Shown in pieces: positions 7,133 to 18,190 of a stretch of DNA of 64,000 nucleotides. A program made the translations under genes and the position numbers. The DNA comes from Myxococcales bacterium (lineage in GTDB: Bacteria > Myxococcota_A > UBA9042): positions 1 to 64,000 of the forward strand of contig SHZF01000015.1 in assembly GCA_009692425.1 (NCBI GenBank), given 5' to 3'. Each line of letters opens with the position of its first letter. The stretch's first letter is position 1. The notes beneath the pieces were generated by a model that made no database searches, was not told the origin of the DNA, and saw nothing but the letters and a program-made list of their open reading frames with translations.

Positions 7133-9676
7133 TCAGCGAGCAGCGGCCACCGCGGCGTGGATGCGTTCCTGCACGGCCTGGGCGTGTGCCAACGCGAGGT
7201 CGATCGCGGCAACGACCTCCTCGTCGAGTTCGGCTTCGTCGCGCAGGGCTTCGAGCGCCATCACGGTGACATCGACCGCCTCGCGCCAATCGGCCGCCAC
7301 TTCGAACCACCAGCCGCCGCCGCCATTGCCGACCAGCATCAGCCAGCCACCGCGCCGCCCGTTGCCGGTCACGAACGGCAGCAGCAGGGTGGGCAGGTGG
7401 CGCAGCAGCGTGTGGCGGTTGCGGTCGAGTTCGAGCAGGGCGCCTTCTGCGACCTCGCAGACGGGCACGCTGCCTGCGGGCGGCAACGGCAGCGTCGGCA
7501 ACATGGCCAGCAGCGTCGCCAGCGGCGTTCCCTGCAGCCACGCGGTACCGTCGAGCAGGATGCGAGCTTGGAAGCGCCGTGCCGACGGTGGCAATTCGCG
7601 CAAGGCGAGGCGGTTCGCTTCGGGTTCGGCCAGCCCGGCAAGCGCCGTGCGGTCCAGTTCGACGCGCGGTCGCCCCTGGCGCGTCGACACGTCGAGCGCG
7701 ACCCCGGCCAGTTGCAACGGCGCGGCCTCGGCGGGCGGGCGGCCCTCCTGGCGCTGGACACGCTCGCGCTCGAGCTTCCAGCCTTCAGCGAGATCGGGCC
7801 GTGCGGCCACCACCCACGCCGGGCGCAGCAATGACACCTGGCGGGCGTAGGGTCGCTGCGTCACCACGATCTCGGTCGCGACCACGAAGCGCGGGACGGC
7901 GTCGAACAGGCAACTCGACGGGTGCAGGTAGAGCCGCTCGTCGCCCGGCCCTTCATACCAGCGGCCGTGCGCGCGCAGGATGAACTGCGGAAACCCGGCG
8001 GCGATCGCCTGCACGATGCCGTTCGGGTCGCCACCACCCTGGACGGCGATGCCCATCGACTCGGCAATCTCGCGCAACTGCAGCCAGACGTGGACGGCAA
8101 AGGCCAACGAGCCGCTATCCAGGTAGCCGCGCTTGCACCACGCCTCGCGATCGGGCGCGGCCTCGTAGCCTTGCACCAAGCGAACGGCCGCGACCGCGTC
8201 GCCCAACGGGTGGCCAAACTGGCCGTGGACCTTGCGCGCCCGGTCTTCTTGCCCGTCGGGAAACACAAACGGCGCCTTGCCCGACAGGAACGCCGCGTAG
8301 GCAAGCACGTCGTCGACCACGTCGGGGTGCCGCTCGGCGGCCTCCAGCACCATGCGCGCCAAGGCGGGCGTCAGCGGAAACGGCACCATCTTCTTGCCGA
8401 TCGGCGTCAACCGGCGCTGGCGATCGATCGCGCCGAGGGCCTGCAACTGGTCGATCGCGGCGTGGATGCGGCCCCGCGGCGGCGCCGTCGGCAGCGCGAA
8501 CGATTCGACGTCGTGGACCCCAAGATCGATGAGACGGAGCACGACGTCACACAGGTCGAGGCGGAGGATTTCTTCTTCCTGGAATGGCGCGCGTTGCCGA
8601 AACGTGTCGCGCGAGTAGAGCCGGATGCACGTGCCCGGCGCCGTGCGCCCTGCCCGGCCCGCGCGCTGTTCGGCCGACGCCTGGCAGATGCCCTCTTCGC
8701 GCAGGGCGAGGATGCCGGTGCGGGCATTCCAGCGCGGCACCTTGGCGAGGCCACAGTCGATCACGAAGCGCACCCCATCGATCGTGATCGACGTCTCAGC
8801 GATGTTCGTGGCCAGGATCACCTTGCGGCGGCCCGGCATCGCGTCGAACACGCGCTCCTGTTCCTCACGCCGCATCGCGCCGAACAGTGGCATCACGACG
8901 ACGTCAGGGCCGAGCCCCGCCGCATGGATCGCGTCGCCACCGCGACGGATGGCTTCTTCGCCCGACAGAAACGCCAGCACGTGCCCAGGCTCGTGGCTGC
9001 GTTCGATCGCCGTGACCTCGTGCGCGACCGCATGGACCAGATCGTCGAGCCCGCCGTGCGCCAGCGGTCGCCACTTCACCTCGACGGGAAACGGCCGCGC
9101 ATCGACGTGGACGACCGGCACGCGGGCCCCGACACCCTCGAAAAACTGCACGAACGTCTCCGGCCGCAGCGTCGCCGAACTGACGACCACGCGCAGGTCG
9201 GCGCGCCGGGTCAACGCCTCACGCAGCAGGCCGAGTGCGAAGTCGATGTTGAGCGTGCGTTCGTGGGCCTCGTCGATCACGATCACGCCGTAGTCGTCGA
9301 AATCCGGGCTGCCGCGCGCGATCTGGAGCAGGATGCCGTCGGTCATCAACTGGATGCGCGTGGTCCCGTGAGTCGTGCGGTCATCGAACCGGATCGTGTA
9401 GCCGACCTCGGCGCCCACCTCGACGCCCTGCTCCTTGGCGATGCGCGCGGCGACACTGACGGCGGCGATGCGGCGCGGTTGCGTGACAGCAATGCGCAGG
9501 TCCGTGAGGCCTGCCCGCAAAAGCATCTGCGGCAATTGCGTCGTTTTGCCGCATCCCGTGGGGCCGGTCAGCACGACAGCCTGGTTGCGCCGCACGGCCT
9601 CGACGAGTTCCGTCGCGTACCGGTGCACTGGCAGGCTCGTTGGACCCGGAACTGGCGGCGATTCACGCGCGGGCAA
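7133..9676 (-). CDS. DEAH-box ATP-dependent helicase, HrpA/Prp type
   Basis: This is a superfamily 2 helicase of 847 residues, likely acting on RNA in the cytoplasm. Visible motifs are Walker A G-P-T-G-C-G-K-T-T at about residues 38-46, motif Ia T-Q-P-R-R, D-E-A-H at 135-138, S-A-T, the later A-T-N-I-A-E-T-S-I-T and the arginine-finger motif Q-R-A-G-R-A-G-R-T. The helicase core is followed by the HA2 winged-helix region and an OB-fold-like C-terminus. The core resembles HrpA and eukaryotic DEAH helicases more than HrpB, but the protein is about 450 residues shorter than E. coli HrpA, lacking its long C-terminal region. It lies 83 bases downstream of bamA on the same strand and may or may not share its transcript. 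Confidence 0.9.
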   Translation of the reverse strand: MPARESPPVPGPTSLPVHRYATELVEAVRRNQAVVLTGPTGCGKTTQLPQMLLRAGLTDLRIAVTQPRRIAAVSVAARIAKEQGVEVGAEVGYTIRFDDRTTHGTTRIQLMTDGILLQIARGSPDFDDYGVIVIDEAHERTLNIDFALGLLREALTRRADLRVVVSSATLRPETFVQFFEGVGARVPVVHVDARPFPVEVKWRPLAHGGLDDLVHAVAHEVTAIERSHEPGHVLAFLSGEEAIRRGGDAIHAAGLGPDVVVMPLFGAMRREEQERVFDAMPGRRKVILATNIAETSITIDGVRFVIDCGLAKVPRWNARTGILALREEGICQASAEQRAGRAGRTAPGTCIRLYSRDTFRQRAPFQEEEILRLDLCDVVLRLIDLGVHDVESFALPTAPPRGRIHAAIDQLQALGAIDRQRRLTPIGKKMVPFPLTPALARMVLEAAERHPDVVDDVLAYAAFLSGKAPFVFPDGQEDRARKVHGQFGHPLGDAVAAVRLVQGYEAAPDREAWCKRGYLDSGSLAFAVHVWLQLREIAESMGIAVQGGGDPNGIVQAIAAGFPQFILRAHGRWYEGPGDERLYLHPSSCLFDAVPRFVVATEIVVTQRPYARQVSLLRPAWVVAARPDLAEGWKLERERVQRQEGRPPAEAAPLQLAGVALDVSTRQGRPRVELDRTALAGLAEPEANRLALRELPPSARRFQARILLDGTAWLQGTPLATLLAMLPTLPLPPAGSVPVCEVAEGALLELDRNRHTLLRHLPTLLLPFVTGNGRRGGWLMLVGNGGGGWWFEVAADWREAVDVTVMALEALRDEAELDEEVVAAIDLALAHAQAVQERIHAAVAAAR

Positions 9677-9759
9677 GAGCTGCCTTCCTTCCGGCCCGGC
9701 GCGACCGACCGATGCGTCGCCAGCCCAAACCTGCCGGGGCGGCTGCAGCCGCGTGGAGA

Positions 9760-12206
9760 CTAGAACGCGTTGCCGATCGTGAACTCAAATACCAACGACT
9801 CCTCGCCCGCCTTCTTCACGAGCGGCACGCCCCACTCGAAGCGCAGCGGACCGACGGGAGAAAACCAGCGCACGCCCCAGCCGAAGCTCGAGCGCAACGT
9901 GGACAGCGCGATCTTCTCGTCCTCGCCAAACGCGTTGCCAATGTCGAAAAACACGAGCCCGCGCAGGTTCATCGGCGCTTTGACGATCGGCACTTCGATT
10001 TCGTTGTTCAGGTAGAGTTGGCGCGTGCCGCCGATGTTGAAGGCCGACAGGCCCGCCAGGGGGTCGCCGCTCGTGGGGATCGAGATCGTCGGGCCCAGCG
10101 TGTTCCGCGCGAAGCCGCGCACGTTGTAGATGCCGCCCATGAAAAAGCGCTCGAACAACGGCACCACGCCGCCCGTGGGGGCCTGAATGAGCCCGCCGAC
10201 GAGGTTGAACTTCAGCACGCCTTCGAGCGGCAACGGAAAGTAACGGCGGGCCCGCAACGAGTACCGGGTAAACGCGTTCGTGCTGCCGAGATACGGCGTG
10301 GCCCACTCGACGCCGCCGGACAGGTGCCAACCCTTCGTCGGGAACATGCGGTCATCGCGGCTGTCGTAGCTTAGCGAGCCCTTGAGAGAACTGGTCAGGC
10401 CGCTCGCGAACAGCGCCGCGACCGGCACTTCGGTGCGCCCCGACAAGCCGCCGATCTGCGTCGTGACGGTCTCGATGCTGGAGCCGACGTCGGCGTGCAG
10501 CGTGTCCGACAGGCGGTAGCCCCAGTTCATGCCGCCGCCCGTAGAACGCCGCGCAAAGTCGGTGTAGAGCTGCTCGTAGCTGAACAGGTCGAGGCTGAAG
10601 GTGACGTTCGTGTCGAGGAAATACGGCTCCCAGAACGAGCCCTGGAACATCTGGCGCACGCTCGACAGCTGCCCCTGCACCGACATCTTCTGGCCGCGGC
10701 CGAGGAAGTTGTCCTTTGAAATCTGGGCTGTGGTGATGAAGTTGTCAACCGACGAGAAACCCATGCCGACTTGGAACGTGCCCGTCGTCCGCTCCTTCAC
10801 TTCGACGACCAGATCGAGCACCTGGGGCAGCGCCGTGGGGCGCGTCTTGATTTCGACCTTCTCGAAGTAGCCGAGGCGCTGGACGCGGGCCTGCGACTCC
10901 TGCAGCTTGGCTTCGCTGTAGAGATCGCCTTCGATCACGGTCAGTTCGCGCCGAATGACCTTGTCTCGCGTCGAGCCCCCGCCAGCCATGACGATCTGGC
11001 CGAAGTAGCACTTCTTGCCCTTCTGGATGTGGTACGTCCAATCGACCGTGCGCTTCTCGGCGTTCGGCACCGACTCGTTGCTGACGGTGGCGTGCGCGTA
11101 GCCGAAGTTCTTCTGGGCGGCAGCGAGCTTCTGGCCGTCGGCCTGGACGTTGGCGTAGTTGAAGGTCTCGCCGCTGAGCAACGTCAGGTCCTTCTGCAGC
11201 TTCTCCGGCGCTTCGACCGAATCTCCGACGACGGCGAGCTTGCCGACGGTGTACTGCGGTCCCTCGCGCACCCGGATGCTGATGCTGATGTAGCGCAGGT
11301 CGGGGCTCAGGCTGACGACAGGTTCGTCGATCTTGGCCTGGATGTAGCCGCGGGTCAGGTACAGGTACTGGATGACCTGCACGTCGTAATCGAGCTGATC
11401 GCGTTTGAAGTTGCCATCTTTCGACACCGAGGACAGGAACGTGCCCTCTTTCGTGCGCAGCACCGCCTTGATGTCGGTGTCGGGCACGCCGTCGTTGCCG
11501 AGCAGCTCGATGTGGCGCACCTTGACCTCGGCGCGCTCCTCGATGTCGAACACGACGCGCACCTGATTGCCGCCAAGCGGCTCGGTGTGGTGCCGCACGG
11601 TGGCGAGGAAATGGCCCTCGTCGGTATACATGTCCTTGATTTTCTGCACGTTGGCGTCGGCGTCGGCGGCGCTGTAGAGGTGGTTGGCGCGCAGGTCGAC
11701 GACCTTCATCACCTCTTCCTCGGACTGTGCGTCGTTGCCGCGCACCTCGACGGCCGCGATGCTGGGCCGCTCGAGCACCTGGAAACGCACGACGACCGAC
11801 TCGACGCCCACCAGTCGCAGGCCCACGCGCACGTCGTCGAACAGGCCCATCTGCCAGATGCGGCGCACGTCGTCGGCCACGGTCGTCGGGTCGAGGCGGG
11901 CGCCCGCGACGGTCTTGAGTTGTTTGCGCAGGGCGGTCTCGTCGACCCGCTCGATGCCGCCCAACTCGACCGCGGTGACGTCGAGGGGTCCATCGATCGC
12001 GGCGGCTCGGGCGGCCTCGTCCGCAGGGTCGGCGTCTTTCAGCGACATGCCGTCGCCACTGCCCGAAAGGGCGCCCTTGCCGAACAGGCCGCTCTCCTGC
12101 CCGGTGGCCGGCAGTGGCCACGCGAACGCCGCGCTTGCGCCCGCGAGCAGCAGCGCGCGCGCCAGCACCGGCCCGCGGCGACCCGCGCTCGCATGGAACC
12201 GCCCCC

Positions 12207-12210
<4 letters not shown>
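9760..12210 (-). CDS. bamA: Outer membrane protein assembly factor BamA
   Basis: This is an 816-residue Omp85 protein, the central subunit that folds and inserts outer-membrane beta-barrels. It has a signal peptide (cleavage near A-T-G-Q at about residue 38), a short Gly/Ser linker, five POTRA-like repeats from about residue 70 to 450, and a C-terminal beta-barrel ending in F-T-I-G-N-A-F. The barrel keeps typical Omp85 motifs, including a V-R-G-F motif (in N-V-R-G-F-A) in the loop-6 region, F-F-D-I-G-N-A-F and W-G-V-R-W-F-S-P-V-G-P-L. Its ATG overlaps the lolD stop as ATGA (12207-12210), so translation is probably coupled. The lol-bamA arrangement links lipoprotein and outer-membrane protein biogenesis. 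Confidence 0.95.
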
Positions 12211-12894
<684 letters not shown>

Positions 12895-12902
<8 letters not shown>

Positions 12903-15231
12903 GCCGCAGCCCCTCCAGCGGGGCGAGGCGGGCCGCACTTGTAGCAGGAACCACCGTGGCGGCAAGCGAGACGAGCACCGCCGCGAGCATGACGGCGGCC
13001 AGTTCCGTCGGCTGGAGGTGGACCGGCAGCGTGCGCACGTAGTAGGCCTCGGGCAACTGGATGCCCAGCGTGCGGATGAGCAGGCACGTGCCGACCCCGA
13101 GCGTGGCGCCGGCGCACGTGCCGATCGCGCCGATCGCGCCGCCCATCTGCACGAACGCCGCGCGCACCTCTCCGGCCGGGCTGCCCATCGCACGCAACAT
13201 CGCGATGCCATCGTGCTTCTGGAGGATGACCATCGTCAGCGCCGACACGATCGAGAACGCCGCGACGAGGATGATCAGACCCAGCACCAGGAAGATGACC
13301 AACCGCTCGAACGCGAGCGCCGAAAACAGCGAACGGTTCAACTGGCGCCAGTCGAGCACTTCGAGGTCGGTCGGCGCGCCAGCCCGGCGCAGGGTGGCTC
13401 CAATGGCGAGCACGGCGGCTTCGGGCTCGGCGGGCCGGTGCAGGCGCAGTTCGATCGTGTTGGCCTGGCCGTCGAGGTTGAAGTAGCGCGCGGCTTCGGC
13501 GATCGCGATGTAGGCGACCTTGCTGTCGGCTTCGTACAGCCCCGTCTCGAAGGTGCCGGCCACGCGAAACGTGCGCACGCGGGGCCGCAGACCGGTCGGG
13601 CCGACATCGGCATCCGGCGTCACGACCTCCACACGGTCGCCCAATTCGGCTTGCAACGAACGCGCCAATTCGACGCCAAGTACGATGCCTGGGGCGATCG
13701 GCGCATCGATGGCCTCGACGCCGGCACCGGGTGCGAGGTCATCGTCGAGCGGCGACGGCAGTACGGACGCCGGGTTCGGCAGCGGGGCGGTGGCCGGGCC
13801 CGGCGCGAGGCGGAGCAGCGCTTCGAGTTCGCCGCGACCCGGCGGGACGACGGCGTGTGGCGGCTCCTGCGGCGTCGGCGGCAGGTCCGTCGGGGTGTCG
13901 GCAGGCCGGCGCACGCGCGCGCGGTCGGGTGCCAGGTGGTGCGGCTCGGCCAGCAGCAGGAGGTCGCCGCTCACGAGCGTCGCGCCGAGTTCGCGTGCCA
14001 CGTTGGGCAAGGTCGGGTCGATGCCGCGCACGCTGACGAAGTTGTTGACGTTGAACGCCGACGACAGGATGGCGTCGCCGCGCACCTGCGGGCTGACCGC
14101 CGCGACCTCGGGCAGGCGGCCCAGCGCCTCAGTCAGGGCCACTGCTCCGTCGAAGCCACCGGTGCGCCCGGGCCGCTCGATGAGGGCGTGCGCGTTGGCG
14201 ACGAGCATCTTCTGGCGCAGGTCGGTCGCGAAACCGCCCATCACGGACAGCACGACGATCAGCGCCCACACGCCGGCTGCAACGCCGACGATCGACACGA
14301 AGACGGGCAGCGAGACCTTGGGTTGGCCCTGCAGGGCGAGGTAGAGCCCCACGAGGGCGGCCGCCGTTCCCGCCGAGGCAAGCGCAACGGAAGCAGCGAC
14401 CGGCCCGGGCGGCCCAGCACCCGCCCGCCATCCGAACCCGATCGCTGCTGCAACGGCGCCGAGCGGCAAGACGAACCATCCGAGTCGACGCAGTCGCTCC
14501 GCCAGGCCGGTCCCGCCGCCAGCCCGCCATGCGGCCAGCCCTGCCAACCCCAGCACGGTGACGGCCGCAGCCAGCGCATCGAACCACGGCTGCACGAGCG
14601 GGTGGCGACCGGCGAGCCCCAGCGCCACGACGCCCGCCGCCAGCGCAACGGCCAGCGGCACGACGCGCGGCCACCGCCCCGGCAGGCCAGCCAGGCCGAC
14701 GAGTGCCCCGTGCAGGGCGACCGCCGCGAGGCCGTTGCGTACGGCGAGGCCCAACACGTCGATGCGGTCCAGCACAACCCACAGCCCGAGGCTGGCCGCG
14801 GCGGCCACGGTGATCCCGCTGGGGACCTGCAACAGAGGCCGCGCGATGACCGGCCCTGTCCCGGCATCGACCGCCTCGCTGACAGTGCGCCACACGCGCA
14901 CGGGCAGCGGGGCCAGGACGCGCGGCGCCCGCAGGAAGGCCCACGCGACAAACGTGCTCGCGTGCCCCATCCATGGCCGCGTGACCAGGCGCACGAATGC
15001 CAGCCCCAGGACCGAAAACGCAGCGGCGACCGCGATCGCAGCCACGATGACGCCGAGCAACTGCAGCACGAGCTGGGCCTGAAACGCGATCTGTTCGTCC
15101 GCCCCGCGCGCCAACGCCTCGGGCAGCGCCGCGATGGCACCGCCAACGGCGAGCACGGCGAGGCGCCGCCCGTGCCAACCAAAGCGGCGCACGGGCAAGT
15201 CGCAGGCTCCGACGACGACGAAGCCTTCCAT
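12895..15231 (-). CDS. LolC/LolE-type permease with a long polytopic N-terminal extension
   Basis: This is a protein of 778 residues, nearly twice the usual ~410 of LolC or LolE. Residues from about 300 on match the family: a first transmembrane helix with S-I-V-G-V-A-A-G-V-W-A-L, a periplasmic MacB-like domain, and three C-terminal FtsX-type helices that include the H-D-G-I-A-M-L-R-A-M-G coupling motif. The first ~295 residues are an extra Ala/Leu/Val-rich region with several probable membrane helices. The periplasmic domain also carries a proline-rich insert of roughly 80 residues. The start at 15231 overlaps the lysS stop by one base. Only one permease gene is present, so it may act as a homodimer with LolD, as proposed for LolF-type proteins. 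Confidence 0.85.
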
Positions 15232-17006
15232 CAGCGGTTGCCCACCGCGCCTGCTCCGCCAGGCTCCCGGTCGCCTGCCTCGTCGGCGACCGCGAGCGCC
15301 GGCTCGGGTGCGCGCGCTTCGGGCCGCATGTGCGGGAAGAGAATGACCTCGCGGATGCTGTCCGTGTTGGTCAACAGCATCACGAGTCGGTCGATGCCGA
15401 TGCCACACCCACCGGTCGGCGGCATGCCGTATTCCAGCGCACGCACGTAGTCGAGGTCCATCTCCATCGCCTCGTCGTCGCCGCGGGCCTTGGCGTCGAG
15501 TTGGAGCAGGAAGCGCTCGTACTGGTCCACCGGGTCGTTCAACTCAGAAAACGCGTTGGAGATTTCGATGTGCGCGGCAAAGAGCTCAAACCGATCGACG
15601 AGGCCTGGCTCCGTGTCCGACCGGCGCGCCAGGGGCGACGTGTCAGCGGGGTAGCCCATGACGAACGTCGGCTGGAACAGGTGCGGTTGCGCCACATGCT
15701 CGAACAACTCCACCTGCGCCTTGCCGAGCCCCGCGTGGTCGGGCAGCGCGCAGCCCAATTCTCCGGCACGGCGGCGCACGGTGGCGAGGTCGTCGAGTTG
15801 GTCTTCGTCGAGAGCGGCCCAGTCGAGCAGCCCCTGGCGAATCGTCACGCGGCGAAACGGTCGGGCAAACGAGAGCGTGCGCGGCTGGCCCTCAGCATCG
15901 ACGCCGTAGGGTACCGAGGTCGCACCCGTGACCGCCACGGCCACCTTGGCGAGCAGAGCCTCGACCTCGTCGATCAGGTCGTGCCAAGTCGCGTAGGCAC
16001 GGTAAAACTCGAGCATGGTGAATTCAGGGTTGTGGCGCTGGCTCAGGCCCTCGTTCCGAAAGTTGCGGTTGATCTCGTAGACACGCTCGAGCCCACCCAC
16101 GACGAGGCGCTTGAGGTAGAGCTCGGGCGCAATCCGCAGGAACAGGGGCATGTCGAGCGCATTGTGGTGCGTGCGGAAAGGCCGCGCGGCGGCACCACCG
16201 AGCACTGGGTGCATCATCGGCGTCTCGACCTCGATATAACCGTGGTCATCGAAGAAGCGCCGCACTTCCCGCAGCACGGCCGCACGCCGGAATGCGGTGG
16301 CGCGCGCGGCGTCGTTTACGACGAGGTCGACGTAGCGCTGACGGTGGCGCAGTTCCTTGTCCTGCAGCCCGTGCCACTTCTCGGGCAACGGCCGCACGGC
16401 CTTGGCGAGCAGGCGCAAGGCCGGGCCTCCGTGCGGCCGCAACCACAGGCTCGGCTCACCGGTGCGCGTCCGGAACCACAGGCCGACGCCACCGACCGTG
16501 TCGCCGACATCGAGCAGCGGCCCCTCCCACGCCGCGCCCGGCGTCGGCTTGAACAGGCGGTCGAAGGTGTCGGGGTCGGTCTCGCGGCTGAAATAGAACT
16601 GGAAAGTCGCCGTGTCTTGCTCGCGCCGGGCCAGGCCGGCGGCCTCGCGCAGGTCGTCTTCGGCGCGGCGCAGTGCGGGCAGTTCGACGGCGGTCCGATC
16701 GAGGATGCGCAGGAACGCGACTTTGCCCTTGACGTTGATCGCCACCACGCGCCCGGCCATCGCCGTCCACGGTGCCTGCGGCAGCGGCGCGGCGGTCGGC
16801 GGCGGCACGTCCGGCGACATCGGTTCGCCTTCTGGCAACGCGACGAAGGCATTGAGTCGCTGGGGGTCCGCGGCAAACCAGCGCAGGGCGTCGGCCGCGC
16901 TGTGGGTCGGGCGAAAGTCGTTCGGATATGCGATGCCACCGTGCAGCGCCCGCAGCCCGTCGATCTTCGCGAGCCGCTGCCGCATGAGGTCGTTGCGTTC
17001 GAGCAT
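15231..17006 (-). CDS. lysS: Lysyl-tRNA synthetase, class II
   Basis: This is a protein of 591 residues that charges tRNA-Lys. Class II motifs are clear: motif 1 G-Y-I-E-V-E-T-P-M-M-H-P, motif 2 F-R-N-E-G-L-S-Q-R-H-N-P-E-F and motif 3 G-I-G-I-D-R-L. It is longer than the usual ~500 residues. The N-terminal OB domain contains an insertion (about residues 95-175) with sequence not typical of LysRS, and there is a hydrophilic C-terminal tail. The ATG at 17006 was chosen because homology begins there; an upstream in-frame ATG at 17120 would add 38 residues of unlikely sequence. It is the first gene of the lysS-lolC/E-lolD-bamA chain and lies next to tRNA-Pro. Confidence 0.93.
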   Translation of the reverse strand: MLERNDLMRQRLAKIDGLRALHGGIAYPNDFRPTHSAADALRWFAADPQRLNAFVALPEGEPMSPDVPPPTAAPLPQAPWTAMAGRVVAINVKGKVAFLRILDRTAVELPALRRAEDDLREAAGLARREQDTATFQFYFSRETDPDTFDRLFKPTPGAAWEGPLLDVGDTVGGVGLWFRTRTGEPSLWLRPHGGPALRLLAKAVRPLPEKWHGLQDKELRHRQRYVDLVVNDAARATAFRRAAVLREVRRFFDDHGYIEVETPMMHPVLGGAAARPFRTHHNALDMPLFLRIAPELYLKRLVVGGLERVYEINRNFRNEGLSQRHNPEFTMLEFYRAYATWHDLIDEVEALLAKVAVAVTGATSVPYGVDAEGQPRTLSFARPFRRVTIRQGLLDWAALDEDQLDDLATVRRRAGELGCALPDHAGLGKAQVELFEHVAQPHLFQPTFVMGYPADTSPLARRSDTEPGLVDRFELFAAHIEISNAFSELNDPVDQYERFLLQLDAKARGDDEAMEMDLDYVRALEYGMPPTGGCGIGIDRLVMLLTNTDSIREVILFPHMRPEARAPEPALAVADEAGDREPGGAGAVGNR

Positions 17007-17169
17007 GGCTCTCAAGCTGCGCGCCGGTTGGCGCGGGTTTGGTTCCGCCTGCCGACGGAAAACGCCGAGGAAGGGCCGGGGTGCGCCGGTCGAGCACCAA
17101 AAACGACTTGCGCCGCCCACGGAGCCGGCAAGCCGGGCGCGGGCGGCGCAAGCGCCGTTCGTCTACCGG

Positions 17170-17243
17170 TCGGGGCGACAGGATTTGAACCTGCGACCCC
17201 CAGACCCCCAGTCTGGTGCGCTACCAGGCTGCGCTACGCCCCG
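17170..17243 (-). tRNA. tRNA-Pro (GGG anticodon)
   Basis: The minus strand folds as a complete cloverleaf. The acceptor arm is CGGGGCG paired with CGCCCCG. The D arm is GCGC-AGCCTGGTA-GCGC. The anticodon arm is CCAGA-CTGGGGG-TCTGG with GGG at positions 34-36, and the T arm contains GGTTCAAATCC. The discriminator base is A (17170). The CCA end is not encoded (the next bases are CCG). Confidence 0.96.
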
Positions 17244-17319
17244 GAGACGGCGACCCGGGTGGGCCCGGATCGCGTGGGGGGCGCCTTCTAGCAGAGCGTG
17301 GTCGGGGGTGCAAGGTCGG

Positions 17320-18168
17320 TCAATCCGACAGAATCGGAGGCTGGGCACCCGGCCCGCGCCAACAGCACAGCCAGCGGGTGCGCCAGTCCCGCGCGCGGCA
17401 CATGTCGCGCCACAGCGCCGCGTACTCGTGGAACGCGATCGTCCACGGACTGAAGCTGTCGAGGTTCTTCGTCAGGCCGTAGACGACGCGCTCGCGCTCG
17501 GGTTCGAACGTGCCGAGCACGCGGTCCCACACGATCAGCACGCCACCGTAGTTGCGGTCGAGGTACGCCGGGTTTGCGCCGTGGTGCACGCGGTGGTGCG
17601 ACGCCGTGTTCAAGATCGCCTCGAACCAGGCCGGGCAGCGGTCGACGGTTTCGGTATGAATCCAGTACTGGTACAGCAGGTTGAGGCCGCCCGCGCTCAA
17701 GATCAGCCACGGCTCGACCCCGACAAGCGCCCAGGGCGGGTAGACGAGCCACTCGAGCCACGGCGTCCACGGCTGGCGCAACGCGGTCGACAGGTTGTAG
17801 TGGCGGCTCGAGTGGTGGTTGACGTGGCACGCCCACAGGAAGCGGTGCTCGTGCTCCCAGCGGTGGAACCAGTAGAACGAGAAATCCCAGCCAACCAGCG
17901 CGACCGCCCACCCCAGCGCGCCGGTGCCCACCTCGCAGACGCGGTGCGTGTAGAGCCAACTCGCGATCGCAAAGGTGCCAGCGTTGATGCCCGTCACGGC
18001 GACGACCGAGCCAAGGCCCATCAACAGGCTCGCGCGGGTGTCGCGGCGTTCATAGCCGACCACGTCGGCCCCAGCGCGCGCCAGCCGAGCCAGTTCGCGG
18101 CGCTCGAGCACCAGAGTCACGACGTAGAAGGGGACGGCGTACAGCGTCGGGTCGGGGAAATCGAGCAC
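17320..18168 (-). CDS. Sterol desaturase / fatty acid hydroxylase family membrane protein
   Basis: This is a protein of 282 residues with several membrane segments and the histidine clusters of the non-heme di-iron hydroxylase family: H-R-W-E-H, H-V-N-H-H and H-H-R-V-H-H. These coordinate two irons and use oxygen to hydroxylate or desaturate lipid substrates; the substrate here is unknown. The GTG at 18168 is chosen because a strong GGAGG lies six bases upstream, and an in-frame ATG at 18336 would overlap the neighbouring gene for over 140 bases. It begins 22 bases after the stop of the muramidase-like gene and probably shares its transcript. Confidence 0.88.
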   Translation of the reverse strand: MLDFPDPTLYAVPFYVVTLVLERRELARLARAGADVVGYERRDTRASLLMGLGSVVAVTGINAGTFAIASWLYTHRVCEVGTGALGWAVALVGWDFSFYWFHRWEHEHRFLWACHVNHHSSRHYNLSTALRQPWTPWLEWLVYPPWALVGVEPWLILSAGGLNLLYQYWIHTETVDRCPAWFEAILNTASHHRVHHGANPAYLDRNYGGVLIVWDRVLGTFEPERERVVYGLTKNLDSFSPWTIAFHEYAALWRDMCRARDWRTRWLCCWRGPGAQPPILSD

Positions 18169-18190
18169 GATCGGCCTCCAACACGCCCGA

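Noticed and set aside
7133..9676. Calling the helicase HrpB
   Set aside because: The core motifs fit HrpA/Prp-type DEAH helicases better, and an HrpB C-terminal domain was not recognised.
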